DNA of 64,000 bases. Origin: JALYNX01 sp963780755. Lineage in GTDB: Bacteria; Actinomycetota; Acidimicrobiia; Spongiisociales; ZC4RG35. Positions within the stretch are counted from its first letter, which is position 1. Every line of letters begins with the position of its first letter. The DNA lies in the NCBI GenBank assembly GCA_963780755.1, contig CAWACX010000001.1, forward strand, positions 744,001-808,000, written 5' to 3'. A program made the translations under genes and the position numbers. Shown one piece after another: positions 41,509-50,804 of this stretch. The notes beneath the pieces were generated by a model, which saw nothing but the letters and a program-made list of their open reading frames with translations, made no database searches and was not told the DNA's origin.

Positions 41509-43218
41509 GTGACGGTGAGCAGCGGAGTCCCTGGAGCCTCGTCCCGGCTCAATGTCGAGCAACGGGCCTCGGCACTGGCCCGGATGGCCGTGGACCGGTT
41601 CGACATCGCCGTGATCGGGGGCGGGGTGACCGGCTGTGGCATAGCCCTCGACGCGGCGACCCGGGGCCTATCCGTGGCCCTGATCGAGCAGAGGGACTAC
41701 GCCTCGGGTACTTCGAGCCGCTCGAGCAAGCTCTTCCACGGCGGCCTTCGCTACCTGGAGCAGCGCAACTTCAGACTGGTGAAGGAGGCCCTCGCCGAGC
41801 GCAACCTGATGTTCAAACGGATCTGTCCCCACCTGTGCACACCGGTCTCCTTCCTCTACCCGCTCCAACACCGGTTCTGGGAGCGCTTCTACGTGGGAGC
41901 CGGGGTGTTCCTATACGACCGGCTGGCCGCGGCGATGGGCAACCCCCTCCCCCAGCACCGACACCTGACCCGAAAGGGCGCCCTGGAGCTGGCGCCTGCC
42001 GTCGGGCATCACACCCTCAAAGGTGGAGTCCTCTACTGGGACGTGCTGGTCGATGACGCCAGGCACACGATGACCCTGGCCCGGACCGCGGCGTTGCATG
42101 GCGCGGTCGTGACTTCGAGCACCAGGGCCACCGGACTGGTCATGGAGGCAGGCCGGGTGACCGGGATCGATGCCCGTGACCTGGAGACCGGGACCGACTT
42201 CCAGATTCGAGCCAACCGGGTGATAGGCGCCGGCGGCGTGTGGAGTGACGACCTCCAGGCGATGGTCGGCGACCACGGCCAGGACGTATCGGCTTCCAAA
42301 GGCATCCACCTCGTCGTCCCCCGAGACCGGATCGACTCGAGCACGGGGATGATCCTGCGGACTGCGGAAAGCGTGCTCTTCGTGATCCCATGGCACCGTT
42401 TTTGGCTGATCGGCACCACCGACACCCCGTGGTCACTGCGGAGGGCCCATCCCGCCGCCTGTCGCACCGACATCGACTACCTCCTCTATTGGGTGAACAC
42501 GGCTCTCGCCTCGCCGATCGGCCACGAAGACGTGGTGGGGGTCTATGCAGGGCTCAGGCCACTGCTCGTCGGTGAGTCCGAGGAGACCAGCCGGCTGAGC
42601 AGGGAGCACGCCGTCATCGAGTCGAAGACCGGCCTGATCACGATCGCCGGAGGCAAGTACACGACCTATCGGGTGATGGCCCGGGACGCAGTCGACACTG
42701 CACTCGGCCTGCACCGGGTGCAGTCACGGACCGAGGACGTCGCACTCGTCGGCGCCGATGGCTACCAGGAGCTTTGGGAGAGGCGAACTGAGCTGGGCCT
42801 TGGTGAGGAAACGACAGCACACCTCCTCGGACGACACGGCACCGGCGTGGTGGACATCCTGGAACTGGTCCGGGACCGACCCGACCTCGGAGAGAGAGTC
42901 GTGCCCGAGGTCCCCTATCTCCGCGCCGAGGTGGTGCATGCGGTGAGCCACGAGGGCGCTCTCCATCTCGACGACGTGCTGGCGCGGCGCACCCGGATCT
43001 CGATCGAGACCCGGGACCGGGGAACCGCAGCCGCCCCGGTGGTGGCCGGCCTCATGTCCGGCCCCCTTGGTTGGGATCGGGAGCAGGCGGCCCGTGAGGT
43101 GGAGCACTACATGGCGCGGGTCGAGGCCGAGCTCGATTCGCAGAGCCAACCCGACGACCGGACAGCCGACGCCGCGAGGATGGGGGCACCCGATGTCCGC
43201 ACCGGGCGCGCCGAATGA
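41509..43218 (+). CDS. glpD: Aerobic glycerol-3-phosphate dehydrogenase
   Basis: Membrane-associated FAD enzyme that oxidises glycerol-3-phosphate to dihydroxyacetone phosphate and feeds electrons to the quinone pool. FDIAVIGGGVTGCGIALDAA is the FAD dinucleotide fold; SGTSSRSSKLFHGGLRYLE, SKGIHLVVPRD, GTTDTPW and ITIAGGKYTTYRVMA are characteristic of GlpD. From GTG 41509 it has 569 residues, with AGGAG 12 bases ahead; a second GTG at 41515 is possible. The upstream frame to 41449 would overlap the LLM gene. The stop abuts the stop of the next, converging gene. Confidence 0.95.
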   Translation: MTVSSGVPGASSRLNVEQRASALARMAVDRFDIAVIGGGVTGCGIALDAATRGLSVALIEQRDYASGTSSRSSKLFHGGLRYLEQRNFRLVKEALAERNLMFKRICPHLCTPVSFLYPLQHRFWERFYVGAGVFLYDRLAAAMGNPLPQHRHLTRKGALELAPAVGHHTLKGGVLYWDVLVDDARHTMTLARTAALHGAVVTSSTRATGLVMEAGRVTGIDARDLETGTDFQIRANRVIGAGGVWSDDLQAMVGDHGQDVSASKGIHLVVPRDRIDSSTGMILRTAESVLFVIPWHRFWLIGTTDTPWSLRRAHPAACRTDIDYLLYWVNTALASPIGHEDVVGVYAGLRPLLVGESEETSRLSREHAVIESKTGLITIAGGKYTTYRVMARDAVDTALGLHRVQSRTEDVALVGADGYQELWERRTELGLGEETTAHLLGRHGTGVVDILELVRDRPDLGERVVPEVPYLRAEVVHAVSHEGALHLDDVLARRTRISIETRDRGTAAAPVVAGLMSGPLGWDREQAAREVEHYMARVEAELDSQSQPDDRTADAARMGAPDVRTGRAE

Positions 43219-43653
43219 TCAAGCGCCGATCTTGAGCACCATCGCGGTGATCGTGACCAGGAGAAGCACCGTGTCGAGCACCCCGAACGTCGCCAGCCGG
43301 CCCGTGGTCGCCTTGATGGCGGCACCATCGTTGGCCTGGATGGCATCGGCCGCACGCTCGGAATAAGGCCCGAACACCATCGAACCGAGCACGGCCCCAA
43401 TCACGATCATCGCGAAGCCGATAGCGACGAAGGTGCTCCCAAAACTGAACTCATCGCTACGAAGCAGCACCATCCCGATCCCGGTGAGCAAGATGAGGAT
43501 CGCCGCCGGTACGTAGAGGACCTTGGAAAGTCGGCCGGCGATTCGATACCAGCCAGAGGCCGTCGCCGGCCCTTCGTTGAGCGCCATCCGGGGAACCACC
43601 GCCTGGACGACGTTGGCCCCGAGCCAGGTGCCTGCTCCTGCGATGTGGAGCAC
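43219..43653 (-). CDS. Four-helix membrane protein (CopD/DUF2269-like)
   Basis: About 145 residues with four membrane helices: LHIAGAGTWLGANVVQAV, SKVLYVPAAILILLTGIGMVL, STFVAIGFAMIVIGAVLGSMV and FGVLDTVLLLVTITAMVL. A histidine in the first helix followed by W-x-G resembles CopD-like and DUF2269 heme/copper membrane proteins, but the match is loose. Start is uncertain: GTG at 43653 is used; the frame continues upstream with EDILLVLHIAG and no better start codon. Its stop touches that of glpD on the other strand. Confidence 0.7.
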   Translation of the reverse strand: MLHIAGAGTWLGANVVQAVVPRMALNEGPATASGWYRIAGRLSKVLYVPAAILILLTGIGMVLLRSDEFSFGSTFVAIGFAMIVIGAVLGSMVFGPYSERAADAIQANDGAAIKATTGRLATFGVLDTVLLLVTITAMVLKIGA

Positions 43654-43745
43654 CAGCAGAATGTCCTCCAGTTGCGACCTCCGTTGCGGGGGCCACCACG
43701 CTATCGGATCCGGCGACGGCGCGGCTGCTTACCATCGCCGCCCTC

Positions 43746-44120
43746 GTGCCCTCTGCCAGCCAGCCGCCCGGGTGCCGCGACATCGCGATCACGACCGGCT
43801 TCCTACTCGGGTTCGGCATCGTGATGTTCGCCATCGGGCTGACCCTGATCAATCGCGATGCCTGCAGCGGGGCCTGCGAGGTCGTCGGGCTGACGCTTCT
43901 CTATGCGGGCGGGCCGATCTCGGCGGTGATCGGGGTGTTCACCGAGACGGTGATCGTGGCTTGGCCCCTCGACGTGATGTTGTGGGTCGTCCTCGGATTC
44001 GGGGTGGCCCGCTGGGCGGAGAACCGTGGGCGACGCCCACTCGGTGTCGCCCTGGTCGTGCTCCTGATCTTCCTGGCCCTGGGACTAGTCCTTTCGCAGT
44101 TCGTCGAATTGACCGTTTAG
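43746..44120 (+). CDS. Small membrane protein of unknown function
   Basis: A 124-residue protein with three or four membrane helices (AITTGFLLGFGIVMFAIGLTL, VVGLTLLYAGGPISAVIGVF, WPLDVMLWVVLGFGVARW and LGVALVVLLIFLALGLVLSQ) and a loop INRDACSGACEV with two cysteines that could pair outside the membrane. I recognise no family. It starts 92 bases from the divergent CopD-like gene and is followed by a small exported protein after 32 bases. Confidence 0.7.
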   Translation: MPSASQPPGCRDIAITTGFLLGFGIVMFAIGLTLINRDACSGACEVVGLTLLYAGGPISAVIGVFTETVIVAWPLDVMLWVVLGFGVARWAENRGRRPLGVALVVLLIFLALGLVLSQFVELTV

Positions 44121-44152
44121 AAATACCGGAGCTTTTCTACCTTGATGCGACG

Positions 44153-44503
44153 ATGCAGTCGATGCCGGCCGCCAGGTCCACCCTCCTTGCCATCGTTGCA
44201 GTCGCCGCCGCCCTGGCGGTGACTGCAACTGCGGCTTTTTCGGCGCCGCGACCCGGGGCCGATCTCAGGCCGATCGGATCGGCCGCCGATCTGGTCCAAC
44301 TGGTCCAGGGCAACGAGTCGGTCCTCTGGACCTCCCTTTCAGGAACCGTCACCGGCTACACGGTCCAGGGATGGCCGTCACGAAAGGGCGGCAACGAACT
44401 GGGCGGTGCGCTGATGATGGAGCGCCTCGAGCCCGGCGCCGATGCCGGTGTGGTCACTCTCGGCGAGAAGCCGATGAGCCTCAGCTTCGAGGTCGACGGC
44501 TAG
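44153..44503 (+). CDS. Small exported protein of unknown function
   Basis: A 116-residue protein with a clear Sec signal: ARSTLLAIVAVAAALAVTATAAFSA, cleaved near ATAAFSAPRP. The mature part (~88 residues) has no cysteine and no recognised domain; TSLSGTVTGYTVQGWPSR and LGEKPMSLSFEVDG look beta-rich. ATG 44153 is preceded by no strong ribosome binding site. Its TAG stop shares bases with the TAG stop of the converging M16 peptidase (the palindrome CTAG). Confidence 0.6.
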   Translation: MQSMPAARSTLLAIVAVAAALAVTATAAFSAPRPGADLRPIGSAADLVQLVQGNESVLWTSLSGTVTGYTVQGWPSRKGGNELGGALMMERLEPGADAGVVTLGEKPMSLSFEVDG

Positions 44504-45753
44504 GCCGCAAGGTACGGAGCGAGGTCGGACTCCTCGAAGGGCCCCACCGCCCCAATCACGCGCTCTCCCGTGAACAAGTCGGTCGCGATCGACTGAACGT
44601 CGTCCAGGGTGACCGCATCCAGCTTCTCCAGCCGCTCGTCGACCGAGAGGTGGGGCATCCCCGAGAGCTCGTCCCGGCCGAGACGGACCATCCTGCTGTT
44701 CGGGTCCTCCAGGGAGAGTGCGAGCCCGCCCCGCATCGACCCCTTGGCCCGCTCCAGCTCGTCGTTGGTGATCCCCTCGGCCACCACCTTGGCCAGCTCG
44801 TCGCGGATCACGTTCAGGGCGGTGTCGGCCTGGCTGGGCGTGGTTCCCACGTAGACCCCCCAGGCGCCGGCGTCGGCGTAGGCGAGGCGGAACCCGTAGA
44901 CCGCATAGGCGAGCCCCCGCTCCTCGCGGACCTCCCGGAACAGACGGGATGACATTCCCGAGCCCATCACGTGGTTCATCACCTCGAACGCCCATCTCCG
45001 CTCGTCCGAGCGGTTCAGCCCCTTGCCACCCAGCACGACATGGGCCTGTTCGGTGTCCCTCCTGGTGATGGAAACGGTGGACGTCGGCTCAACCGGGCCG
45101 TGCTCGTGGTCCACGGACTCGCCGGACCAGTCGGCGAACCGCGACGCAACCAGGTCGACGACCGCCTGGTGCTCGATCGATCCGGCTGCCGCCACCACCA
45201 TCGAACCCGCCCCATAACGCCGCTTCCAGTATCCGTTGATGTCGTCGCGTGACATGGCCCTGATCGACTCCCTGGTCCCGAGGACCGGCGCCTCCAGGGG
45301 GTGCCCGGCGAAGGCGGCCATGCTGAAGTTCTCGAAGGCCACGTCGTCGGGATCGTCCTCATTCATGTTGATCTCTTCGACGACGACCTGGCGCTCGGCA
45401 TCGATCTCGTTCTGACGGAAGGCGGGACGCTGGATCATCTCGGCCAGCACGTCGAAACCGGTCTCCAGGTCCTGGTCCAGAAGCCGGGTCCAGTAACAGG
45501 TGTTCTCCTTCGAGGTGAAGGCGTTGGACTCCGCCCCGATCGAGTCGAAGATCTCGGAAACCTGGCGAGCCGAGAGTGTCTCCGAGCCCTTGAAGAGCAG
45601 ATGCTCGAGGAAGTGTGACGCCCCGTGCTCGTTGGGGAGCTCGTCGCGCGAACCGGTGTCCACCCAGCATCCGAGGGCTATGGAGCGCAAAGAGGGCATG
45701 GGCTCGGTGATGACACGGAGCCCGTTGGGAAGTGTGGTGAGGTCGTAGTGCAC
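44500..45753 (-). CDS. M16-family zinc metallopeptidase (processing-peptidase-like)
   Basis: A 417-residue single-unit M16 peptidase. The inverted zinc motif HFLEH lies in GASHFLEHLLFKGSE, with the downstream glutamate in ERQVVVEEINMNED; the C-terminal half has GGKGLNRSDERRWAFEVMNHVMGSGMSSRLFREVREERGLAYAVYG, split here: NHVMGSGMSSRLF is the substrate-binding R/Y region. Start GTG 45753 gives HYDLTTLPNGLRVITE, the usual beginning. In many bacteria this gene sits with pnp and dapB; here it does not. It is divergent from the VWA-metalloprotease gene. Confidence 0.93.
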   Translation of the reverse strand: MHYDLTTLPNGLRVITEPMPSLRSIALGCWVDTGSRDELPNEHGASHFLEHLLFKGSETLSARQVSEIFDSIGAESNAFTSKENTCYWTRLLDQDLETGFDVLAEMIQRPAFRQNEIDAERQVVVEEINMNEDDPDDVAFENFSMAAFAGHPLEAPVLGTRESIRAMSRDDINGYWKRRYGAGSMVVAAAGSIEHQAVVDLVASRFADWSGESVDHEHGPVEPTSTVSITRRDTEQAHVVLGGKGLNRSDERRWAFEVMNHVMGSGMSSRLFREVREERGLAYAVYGFRLAYADAGAWGVYVGTTPSQADTALNVIRDELAKVVAEGITNDELERAKGSMRGGLALSLEDPNSRMVRLGRDELSGMPHLSVDERLEKLDAVTLDDVQSIATDLFTGERVIGAVGPFEESDLAPYLAA

Positions 45754-45837
45754 GGGCGGAGTGTATGGCAGCCCGATGAGTAGAACGCCAATGGGGCCCC
45801 GGTGCGCGGTTTGACACCCATGAGACAATGACCAGCT

Positions 45838-47928
45838 ATGCGTGGACGCGACCAGACCTTTCTGACCGACCTGATCCGGCCCGAGGACCAGGCGATCGAG
45901 GCCGTGGTCAGCCGCTATCAGCGGGTGGCGCCGGCGGTCACCAGGTTCGCCCGCAGCCTCTCCAACAACCCGAACCTCCGGGTGCGACTGGGATCGGAGG
46001 CCTCGGCGTCCGCCGACGAGGTGGTCTGTGACCCCCGGATCTTCCAGGCCGCTTATCACCGCAACGCCCCGGTGACACCGGACGAGGTGGCCATCGCATC
46101 TGCCCTCCACGAGGTCATGCACCTGGTGTCGACCAATTTCGACGAGCCCCGGGACCAGCCGGAAGGCTGGCCGATCGAAGGCGACCCACTTCCCGAGGGC
46201 AAGGTCGACCTGCTCACCGCCTTGGAACGCACCAATCGCCCAGTGGCCGAAGTGCTCTTCTTCTCCCTCGAGGACGCTCGCCAGGAGCGACAGGGCCTGT
46301 CCATCTACCCCGGCGCCCGCTCCGTGCTCGCCGACCTCTACTTGTCCTCACTCGCCCAGGCGATCGAGCGCTCGGGTGCATTGAGCCAATTCGTCCTCGG
46401 CTGCTTCCTGCTCACGGGTGCCTACGTCGAGCGCGATGTGTTGGAGAAGCGCTTCGAGGCCCACGCCGCACTGGCCCTCGATGACGCCACCGGGCATTGC
46501 GAGAGCGCAGCACAGAGCAATGACCCGTGGGAGGTGGCCCAGCTCGCTCTGGAGCTGGAGGCGATCGCCAGGGCCCACGGGCTGATATCCGAGGCTCAAG
46601 CCAACACCACTCACGCCAAGCGACAGATGGAGGCCGAGGCCGAGGCCGAGAAGGCTCGTGACGGGGTGGACGCGGTCCGGATGACCTCGCCGATCGTCGC
46701 CGATGCCGAGTCCTATCAGGACACCAGGCGATCCGCAGACGCCCGCTCCGCCGCCTCCGACCGAAAGGGGCCCTCCGACATCGCCGACGACGAGTCGACG
46801 GATCAGCTGCTCCGCGTCAGCCAGGCCCCCGACGTCTTCCTCCCCACCGGTCAGGGGGGCAAGCTGCTGGTGACTCCGATCCCCGCCTCCTTCGCGCATT
46901 TCTCAACGGAAGGGATGGAGACCCTTCGCCAGGCTTCGCGGCGTTGGGGAGTGGCGCAGCGCCGGGTGTCGGGCGAGCTTCTCCCGCTCTTCGTGGCAAA
47001 TCAGCGACGGGGGCTGCGCTCAGGGTTCGACCAGGGAGACGTCTCCCCGCACGCGGCACTGTTCATCGGTGCCGGCCTTTATCAGCGCCTCTACGAGCGC
47101 CGGGCGGCCCGGGTCCGCCGCACCTACGCGGTGTCACTACTCGTCGACGCGTCGGCCTCGATGCTGAGCCCCCGGCGCGAGGCGCACACCCGGTCCTCAT
47201 GGGCGATGCCGGCGGCGCTGCTTGGGGCCTGGACGATGGCCCAACTCTGTGACGAGCTGCAGATCGACTTCGAGGTTGCCCTGTTCAACCGGGGCTTCGC
47301 CGCCCGCCCAGACGACACGGAGGACAGCTATCGGCGAAGGAGGGTGGCGGCGACCGGCGGGTTGCGGCAGACCCACGGGACCGCCGCCGACCGCCTGATC
47401 ACCACTGTGAACCACTACGTCGTCAAGCCCTTCGAGCGCCGGTGGCGAGACGGAGAGCCGGCCCTGGCCGGCCTCTTCTACACGGCAGCCGAGCCGAAGT
47501 CGGCCGCCACTCTCGCCCGGAGGGACCCGCGCAACTCGCCACCCGTGTCGCTATTCGAAAAGGCCGCCAACGTCGACGAGTTCAACGTGATCCATGCCGC
47601 GGAGCGGATGGCCCGGCTCGGCGCCCAGGTGAGGGTGCTCATGGTCCTCGCTGACGGGATGACCCGGGGCTCGGTCGAAGCCCTCGCTCGGTCGGTGGCG
47701 GCAGTGGAGGGCGGGGGGACCACCGTGATCGGCCTCGGAATCGGAGATCACACCGTCGACCTGGCATATCGCCGCCATGAAGTGGTCGAGCAACCCGAGG
47801 GCCTGGCCCAAGCGATGATCGACGGCACCCGCAGCGCTTTGAGACGGAGCCTTGCCCTGTGGGGAATGGACACCTGGTGGATAAGAGCTTCGGAGCACAA
47901 CTCGAGACAGGAGAGATCGATTGCCTGA
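45838..47928 (+). CDS. HEXXH metalloprotease-like / VWA domain protein
   Basis: A 696-residue protein of CobT-like layout. Residues 91-95 are H-E-V-M-H in ALHEVMHLVS, a zincin motif, with FFSLEDARQER (~142-151) as the probable third-ligand region. A charged, low-complexity middle (~255-325) follows. The C-terminal von Willebrand A domain has a MIDAS start DASAS (437-441) in VSLLVDASASM and LMVLADGMTRGS. The combination of a VWA with a MoxR/CobS-type ATPase encoded directly downstream (overlapping by 8 bases) is that of a two-part ATPase-VWA machine. Neither cobalamin genes nor other chelatase subunits are near, so cobalt chelation is unlikely; the target is unknown. Confidence 0.85.
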   Translation: MRGRDQTFLTDLIRPEDQAIEAVVSRYQRVAPAVTRFARSLSNNPNLRVRLGSEASASADEVVCDPRIFQAAYHRNAPVTPDEVAIASALHEVMHLVSTNFDEPRDQPEGWPIEGDPLPEGKVDLLTALERTNRPVAEVLFFSLEDARQERQGLSIYPGARSVLADLYLSSLAQAIERSGALSQFVLGCFLLTGAYVERDVLEKRFEAHAALALDDATGHCESAAQSNDPWEVAQLALELEAIARAHGLISEAQANTTHAKRQMEAEAEAEKARDGVDAVRMTSPIVADAESYQDTRRSADARSAASDRKGPSDIADDESTDQLLRVSQAPDVFLPTGQGGKLLVTPIPASFAHFSTEGMETLRQASRRWGVAQRRVSGELLPLFVANQRRGLRSGFDQGDVSPHAALFIGAGLYQRLYERRAARVRRTYAVSLLVDASASMLSPRREAHTRSSWAMPAALLGAWTMAQLCDELQIDFEVALFNRGFAARPDDTEDSYRRRRVAATGGLRQTHGTAADRLITTVNHYVVKPFERRWRDGEPALAGLFYTAAEPKSAATLARRDPRNSPPVSLFEKAANVDEFNVIHAAERMARLGAQVRVLMVLADGMTRGSVEALARSVAAVEGGGTTVIGLGIGDHTVDLAYRRHEVVEQPEGLAQAMIDGTRSALRRSLALWGMDTWWIRASEHNSRQERSIA

Positions 47929-48910
47929 CACAGCCATCTTCGACGACCCCAGCGGCGAAGGCCCGACCATCGAACTGGAGCGCTTCGAAGTCGCCGCTGA
48001 CGCCGAGGAGAGCGAGCTTCGAATCCGCAAGATCCCCGAGCCCGACCCCTACTACGTCGACCTCGGGATGCTCTATCGCTTCGCCCAGATCGAGTCGGCG
48101 CGACGCTCTGACGCTCCGGGCCTGGTCCCGCTCCATGTGGCGGTTCGAGGGCACATGGGGACCGGCAAGGACCACGACATCGAGCAGTTTGCGGCGGCCC
48201 TTGGACTCCCCTACTTCCGGATACCGCTCACCGGTGAGGTCCGGGACGTGACCCTGATCGGGTCCACCCGGCTCCACGGCGACGGCAAGGGCGGCACCGA
48301 GAGCCGCTGGGAGGACGGGGACATCACCAGGGCGCTGCGGGGCCCTTCTCTGCTCAACCTCTCCGAGCTGAACGCCGCCGGAGCCGAGACGTTGTTTGCC
48401 CTACACGGCCTGCTCGATCGCTACGCGGCGCTGGATCTGCCCAATGGCGAGACCGTGGCCCTGCGCCCGGATGTCCGCGTCTTCGGCACCATGAATCCAA
48501 CAGACCTGAGGGACTACGCCGGCACCCAGACCCTGAACAAGGCCTTCGCCGACCGCTGGGTGATCTGGGAGAAGACGTTTCCCGGATCGGACCAGGTGGA
48601 AACGATGCTCGGCCGTCGCTACCCGGGCCTTAAGAAGGACTACGTGGAGGCGATCGCCCGGCTGGCCGTGGAGATCAATGCATCGTTCGAGGCCCAGGAC
48701 ACCGGGGTCCGGGTCGAGACACCACTATCCCTGCGCTCGGTCCTGGATCGGATCCCGACCGGGCTGATCGTCTACGCCGACCGCAGCGATCCACTGCGGG
48801 CTACCTGGGAGGAGTTCGTGCTCCCCCACGTCGACCTGTTCGACAGGGACCACTATGAGACGGTGTGGAACGCGGTGGTGCGAAAGGGCCCGACTACTAA
48901 GCCCTTCTGA
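47921..48910 (+). CDS. CobS/MoxR-like AAA+ protein with altered Walker motifs
   Basis: A 329-residue AAA+ protein. GHMGTGKDHDIEQFAAALG aligns with the CobS Walker A region (G-x-x-G-T-G-K-[ST]), but aspartate (84) replaces Ser/Thr after the lysine. The Walker B position reads SLLNLSELNAAG, where D-E is normally found, so serine replaces the aspartate. Sensor 1 is VFGTMNPTDL and the arginine region FADRWVIW. Loss of both magnesium-site residues suggests weak or absent ATPase activity. Start TTG 47921 has AGGAGAG ahead and overlaps the VWA gene. Assembly error at both sites is unlikely, since the frame is intact. Confidence 0.85.
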   Translation: MPDTAIFDDPSGEGPTIELERFEVAADAEESELRIRKIPEPDPYYVDLGMLYRFAQIESARRSDAPGLVPLHVAVRGHMGTGKDHDIEQFAAALGLPYFRIPLTGEVRDVTLIGSTRLHGDGKGGTESRWEDGDITRALRGPSLLNLSELNAAGAETLFALHGLLDRYAALDLPNGETVALRPDVRVFGTMNPTDLRDYAGTQTLNKAFADRWVIWEKTFPGSDQVETMLGRRYPGLKKDYVEAIARLAVEINASFEAQDTGVRVETPLSLRSVLDRIPTGLIVYADRSDPLRATWEEFVLPHVDLFDRDHYETVWNAVVRKGPTTKPF

Positions 48911-48940
48911 GAGCAGCTCGGGCTTATTAGCGTCCTGACC

Positions 48941-50023
48941 ATGGCCTACGACCTGGGCAACCCCGAGCTCGACGCCCGAGTCCGAGAGTTGGTCGCCGCA
49001 GTCTCAGACAACCCGAACGAGGACCTGATCGCCGAGTTGGTGACCACGGTCCTCAAGCTGCACCGCGACTCGGCCAGTCGGGCCGATCTCAAGATGATGA
49101 ACACCTCCCTGAAGGAGATGCGCTACTCCAACCTGGTCTTCTCGAGGCATCGCGAGCCGAGGGTCACGATCTACGGGTCGGCCCGTATCACCGAGGTCGA
49201 CCCCAACTACCGGATCGCCGAGGACTTCGCGGCACACATGGTCACCAGGGGCTGGTGCGTTATCACCGGGGCTGGGCCCGGGATCATGGAGGCGGGGACC
49301 AGGGGTGCCGGCAAGGAGAACTCATTCGGGGTGAGCATCCGGCTCCCCTTCGAGGCGGCGGGGAATCGATACCTCGAGGAAGCGCGCACCGTCAACTTCA
49401 AGTACTTCTTCACCAGGAAGCTGGCCTTCGTCAAGGAGTCCCATGCGTTCGCCATCCTCCCCGGGGGATGGGGAACACTCGACGAGGCATTCGAGCTGCT
49501 CACCCTGATCCAGACCGGGAAGAGCGATGTCCACCCGATCGTCCTCCTCGAGGCCCCGAACACCGGCTACTGGGAGCCGCTGATCGACTTCGTCCGGAGC
49601 GAGCAGCTGAAGCGGGGTCTGATCTCTGACCCGGACCTCGCCCTGTTCCACCACACCACCGACCCGATCGAGGCCTCGGAGCACATATGGCACTTCTACG
49701 CCAACTACCACTCCCAGCGGTACGCCGGCGGAAGGCTGATCCTGCGCCTGGTTCGGGGGCCGAATGAAGCGGAATTGGAGTTGCTCAACGCCGAGTTCGC
49801 CGACATCGTTGTAGATGGCTCAATCGAGAGTGTGGCGCCGACCACCGCCGAGACCGAGGAAGAGGACTCTCTCGACATGGACCGGATCTCCTTCGTGTTC
49901 GACCGGCGACAGTTCGGCCGGCTCCGGCAGTTGATCGATCACCTCAACGACATGGTCAGGACCCCAGAGACATTCGAATTGCCGATGCCGATGAGTGAGG
50001 AGCACGCGGAAAGACCCTGGTGA
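48941..50023 (+). CDS. LOG-family (lysine-decarboxylase-like) nucleotide-binding protein
   Basis: A 360-residue Rossmann protein of the LOG/TIGR00730 group. The core motifs are VTIYGSARI, ITGAGPGIMEAGTRGAG and LPGGWGTLDEAFELLTLIQTG (P-G-G-x-G-T-x-x-E), the nucleotide-5'-monophosphate site used by phosphoribohydrolases such as cytokinin-activating LOG. It is longer than simple LOG proteins, with an N-terminal helical extension (~1-75) and a C-terminal ~110 residues including acidic TTAETEEEDS. The catalytic arginine/glutamate set appears present. Physiological substrate unknown; it follows the ATPase-VWA pair by 30 bases. Confidence 0.9.
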   Translation: MAYDLGNPELDARVRELVAAVSDNPNEDLIAELVTTVLKLHRDSASRADLKMMNTSLKEMRYSNLVFSRHREPRVTIYGSARITEVDPNYRIAEDFAAHMVTRGWCVITGAGPGIMEAGTRGAGKENSFGVSIRLPFEAAGNRYLEEARTVNFKYFFTRKLAFVKESHAFAILPGGWGTLDEAFELLTLIQTGKSDVHPIVLLEAPNTGYWEPLIDFVRSEQLKRGLISDPDLALFHHTTDPIEASEHIWHFYANYHSQRYAGGRLILRLVRGPNEAELELLNAEFADIVVDGSIESVAPTTAETEEEDSLDMDRISFVFDRRQFGRLRQLIDHLNDMVRTPETFELPMPMSEEHAERPW

Positions 50024-50072
50024 GGCGACTTTCACCTGGGATTAGCTTCCGGGTGGGGGCTAACATTTGGGG

Positions 50073-50804
50073 GTGCGCGACATCCTCTCCGACCTGGTAG
50101 CCGAGCAGCAATTCCTGGATCAGTCCCTGCAGAGGATCCCGATCAAGATCTGGGACATGGTCACACCGTCCAAGCCGTGGACCGTGCGCGACACCATCGC
50201 CCACCTCGCCGACTTCGAGGAACTGGCGGCCGACTCGATTGCGGGAGGAGACCGGATCCAGAGGTGGCGCACCGCCCCCGACCTGGAAGCCCTCAAGAAA
50301 GAGGCGATCAAGAGGGGCCGGGGCATGCGCCCGCAGGACGTCATCGAGTGGTGGCGGGGAGGCCGCGCCAAGGTCGTCGAGCCGCTTTCCCACATGGGCT
50401 CCGAGTCCAGGATCGAGTGGATCGACGGTGACATGAGCGCCAGGACCTTCGCCACCTACCGGCTCATGGAGACCTGGGCCCGGGGCCTCGACATCTATTC
50501 GACCCTCGGTCTCGACGTCGAGGACACCTCCCGGATCCGCCACATCTGCTGGCTCGGCTGGAAGACCCTTCCTCACGCGTTCAAGGAAGCAGGTGAGGAC
50601 TATGAGCCGGTTCGAGTCGAGGTGATCGGGCCCGGATATGCCAAGTGGGTCTACGGGCCTGACGACACCGACCAGTTGATCAAGGGATCGGCCTCGGAGT
50701 GGGCTCGGGTCGCCGTACGCAGGGTCAAAGCCGACCACACCCATCTCACCTACCAAGGCGACTACGCCAAGAAAGCCCTTCAGGTAGCCAAGGCATTTCT
50801 GTGA
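50073..50804 (+). CDS. DinB / mycothiol-dependent maleylpyruvate-isomerase-like protein
   Basis: A 243-residue protein of the TIGR03084-type metal-binding DinB group. RDILSDLVAEQQFLDQSL, PWTVRDTIAHLADFEELA (metal-ligand histidine), TYRLMETWARGLDIYSTL and HICWLGWKTLPHAF fit the mycothiol S-transferase-like fold typical of actinobacteria. GTG 50073 is chosen; TTG at 50067 is in frame just ahead. The stop overlaps the next start (GTGA), so this gene and btpA-like are coupled. Substrate unknown. Confidence 0.85.
   Translation: MRDILSDLVAEQQFLDQSLQRIPIKIWDMVTPSKPWTVRDTIAHLADFEELAADSIAGGDRIQRWRTAPDLEALKKEAIKRGRGMRPQDVIEWWRGGRAKVVEPLSHMGSESRIEWIDGDMSARTFATYRLMETWARGLDIYSTLGLDVEDTSRIRHICWLGWKTLPHAFKEAGEDYEPVRVEVIGPGYAKWVYGPDDTDQLIKGSASEWARVAVRRVKADHTHLTYQGDYAKKALQVAKAFL

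Noticed and set aside
43523..44503. Single long plus-strand gene across 43.5-44.5 kb
   Set aside because: Its first 600 bases overlap two better genes (the CopD-like protein and the 124-residue membrane protein) in the wrong frame; only the part from ATG 44153 with a signal peptide looks real.
45838..48910. Cobalt chelatase CobT/CobS
   Set aside because: The ATPase lacks both Mg-site residues, the VWA protein carries an HEXXH motif, and no cobalamin gene is near.
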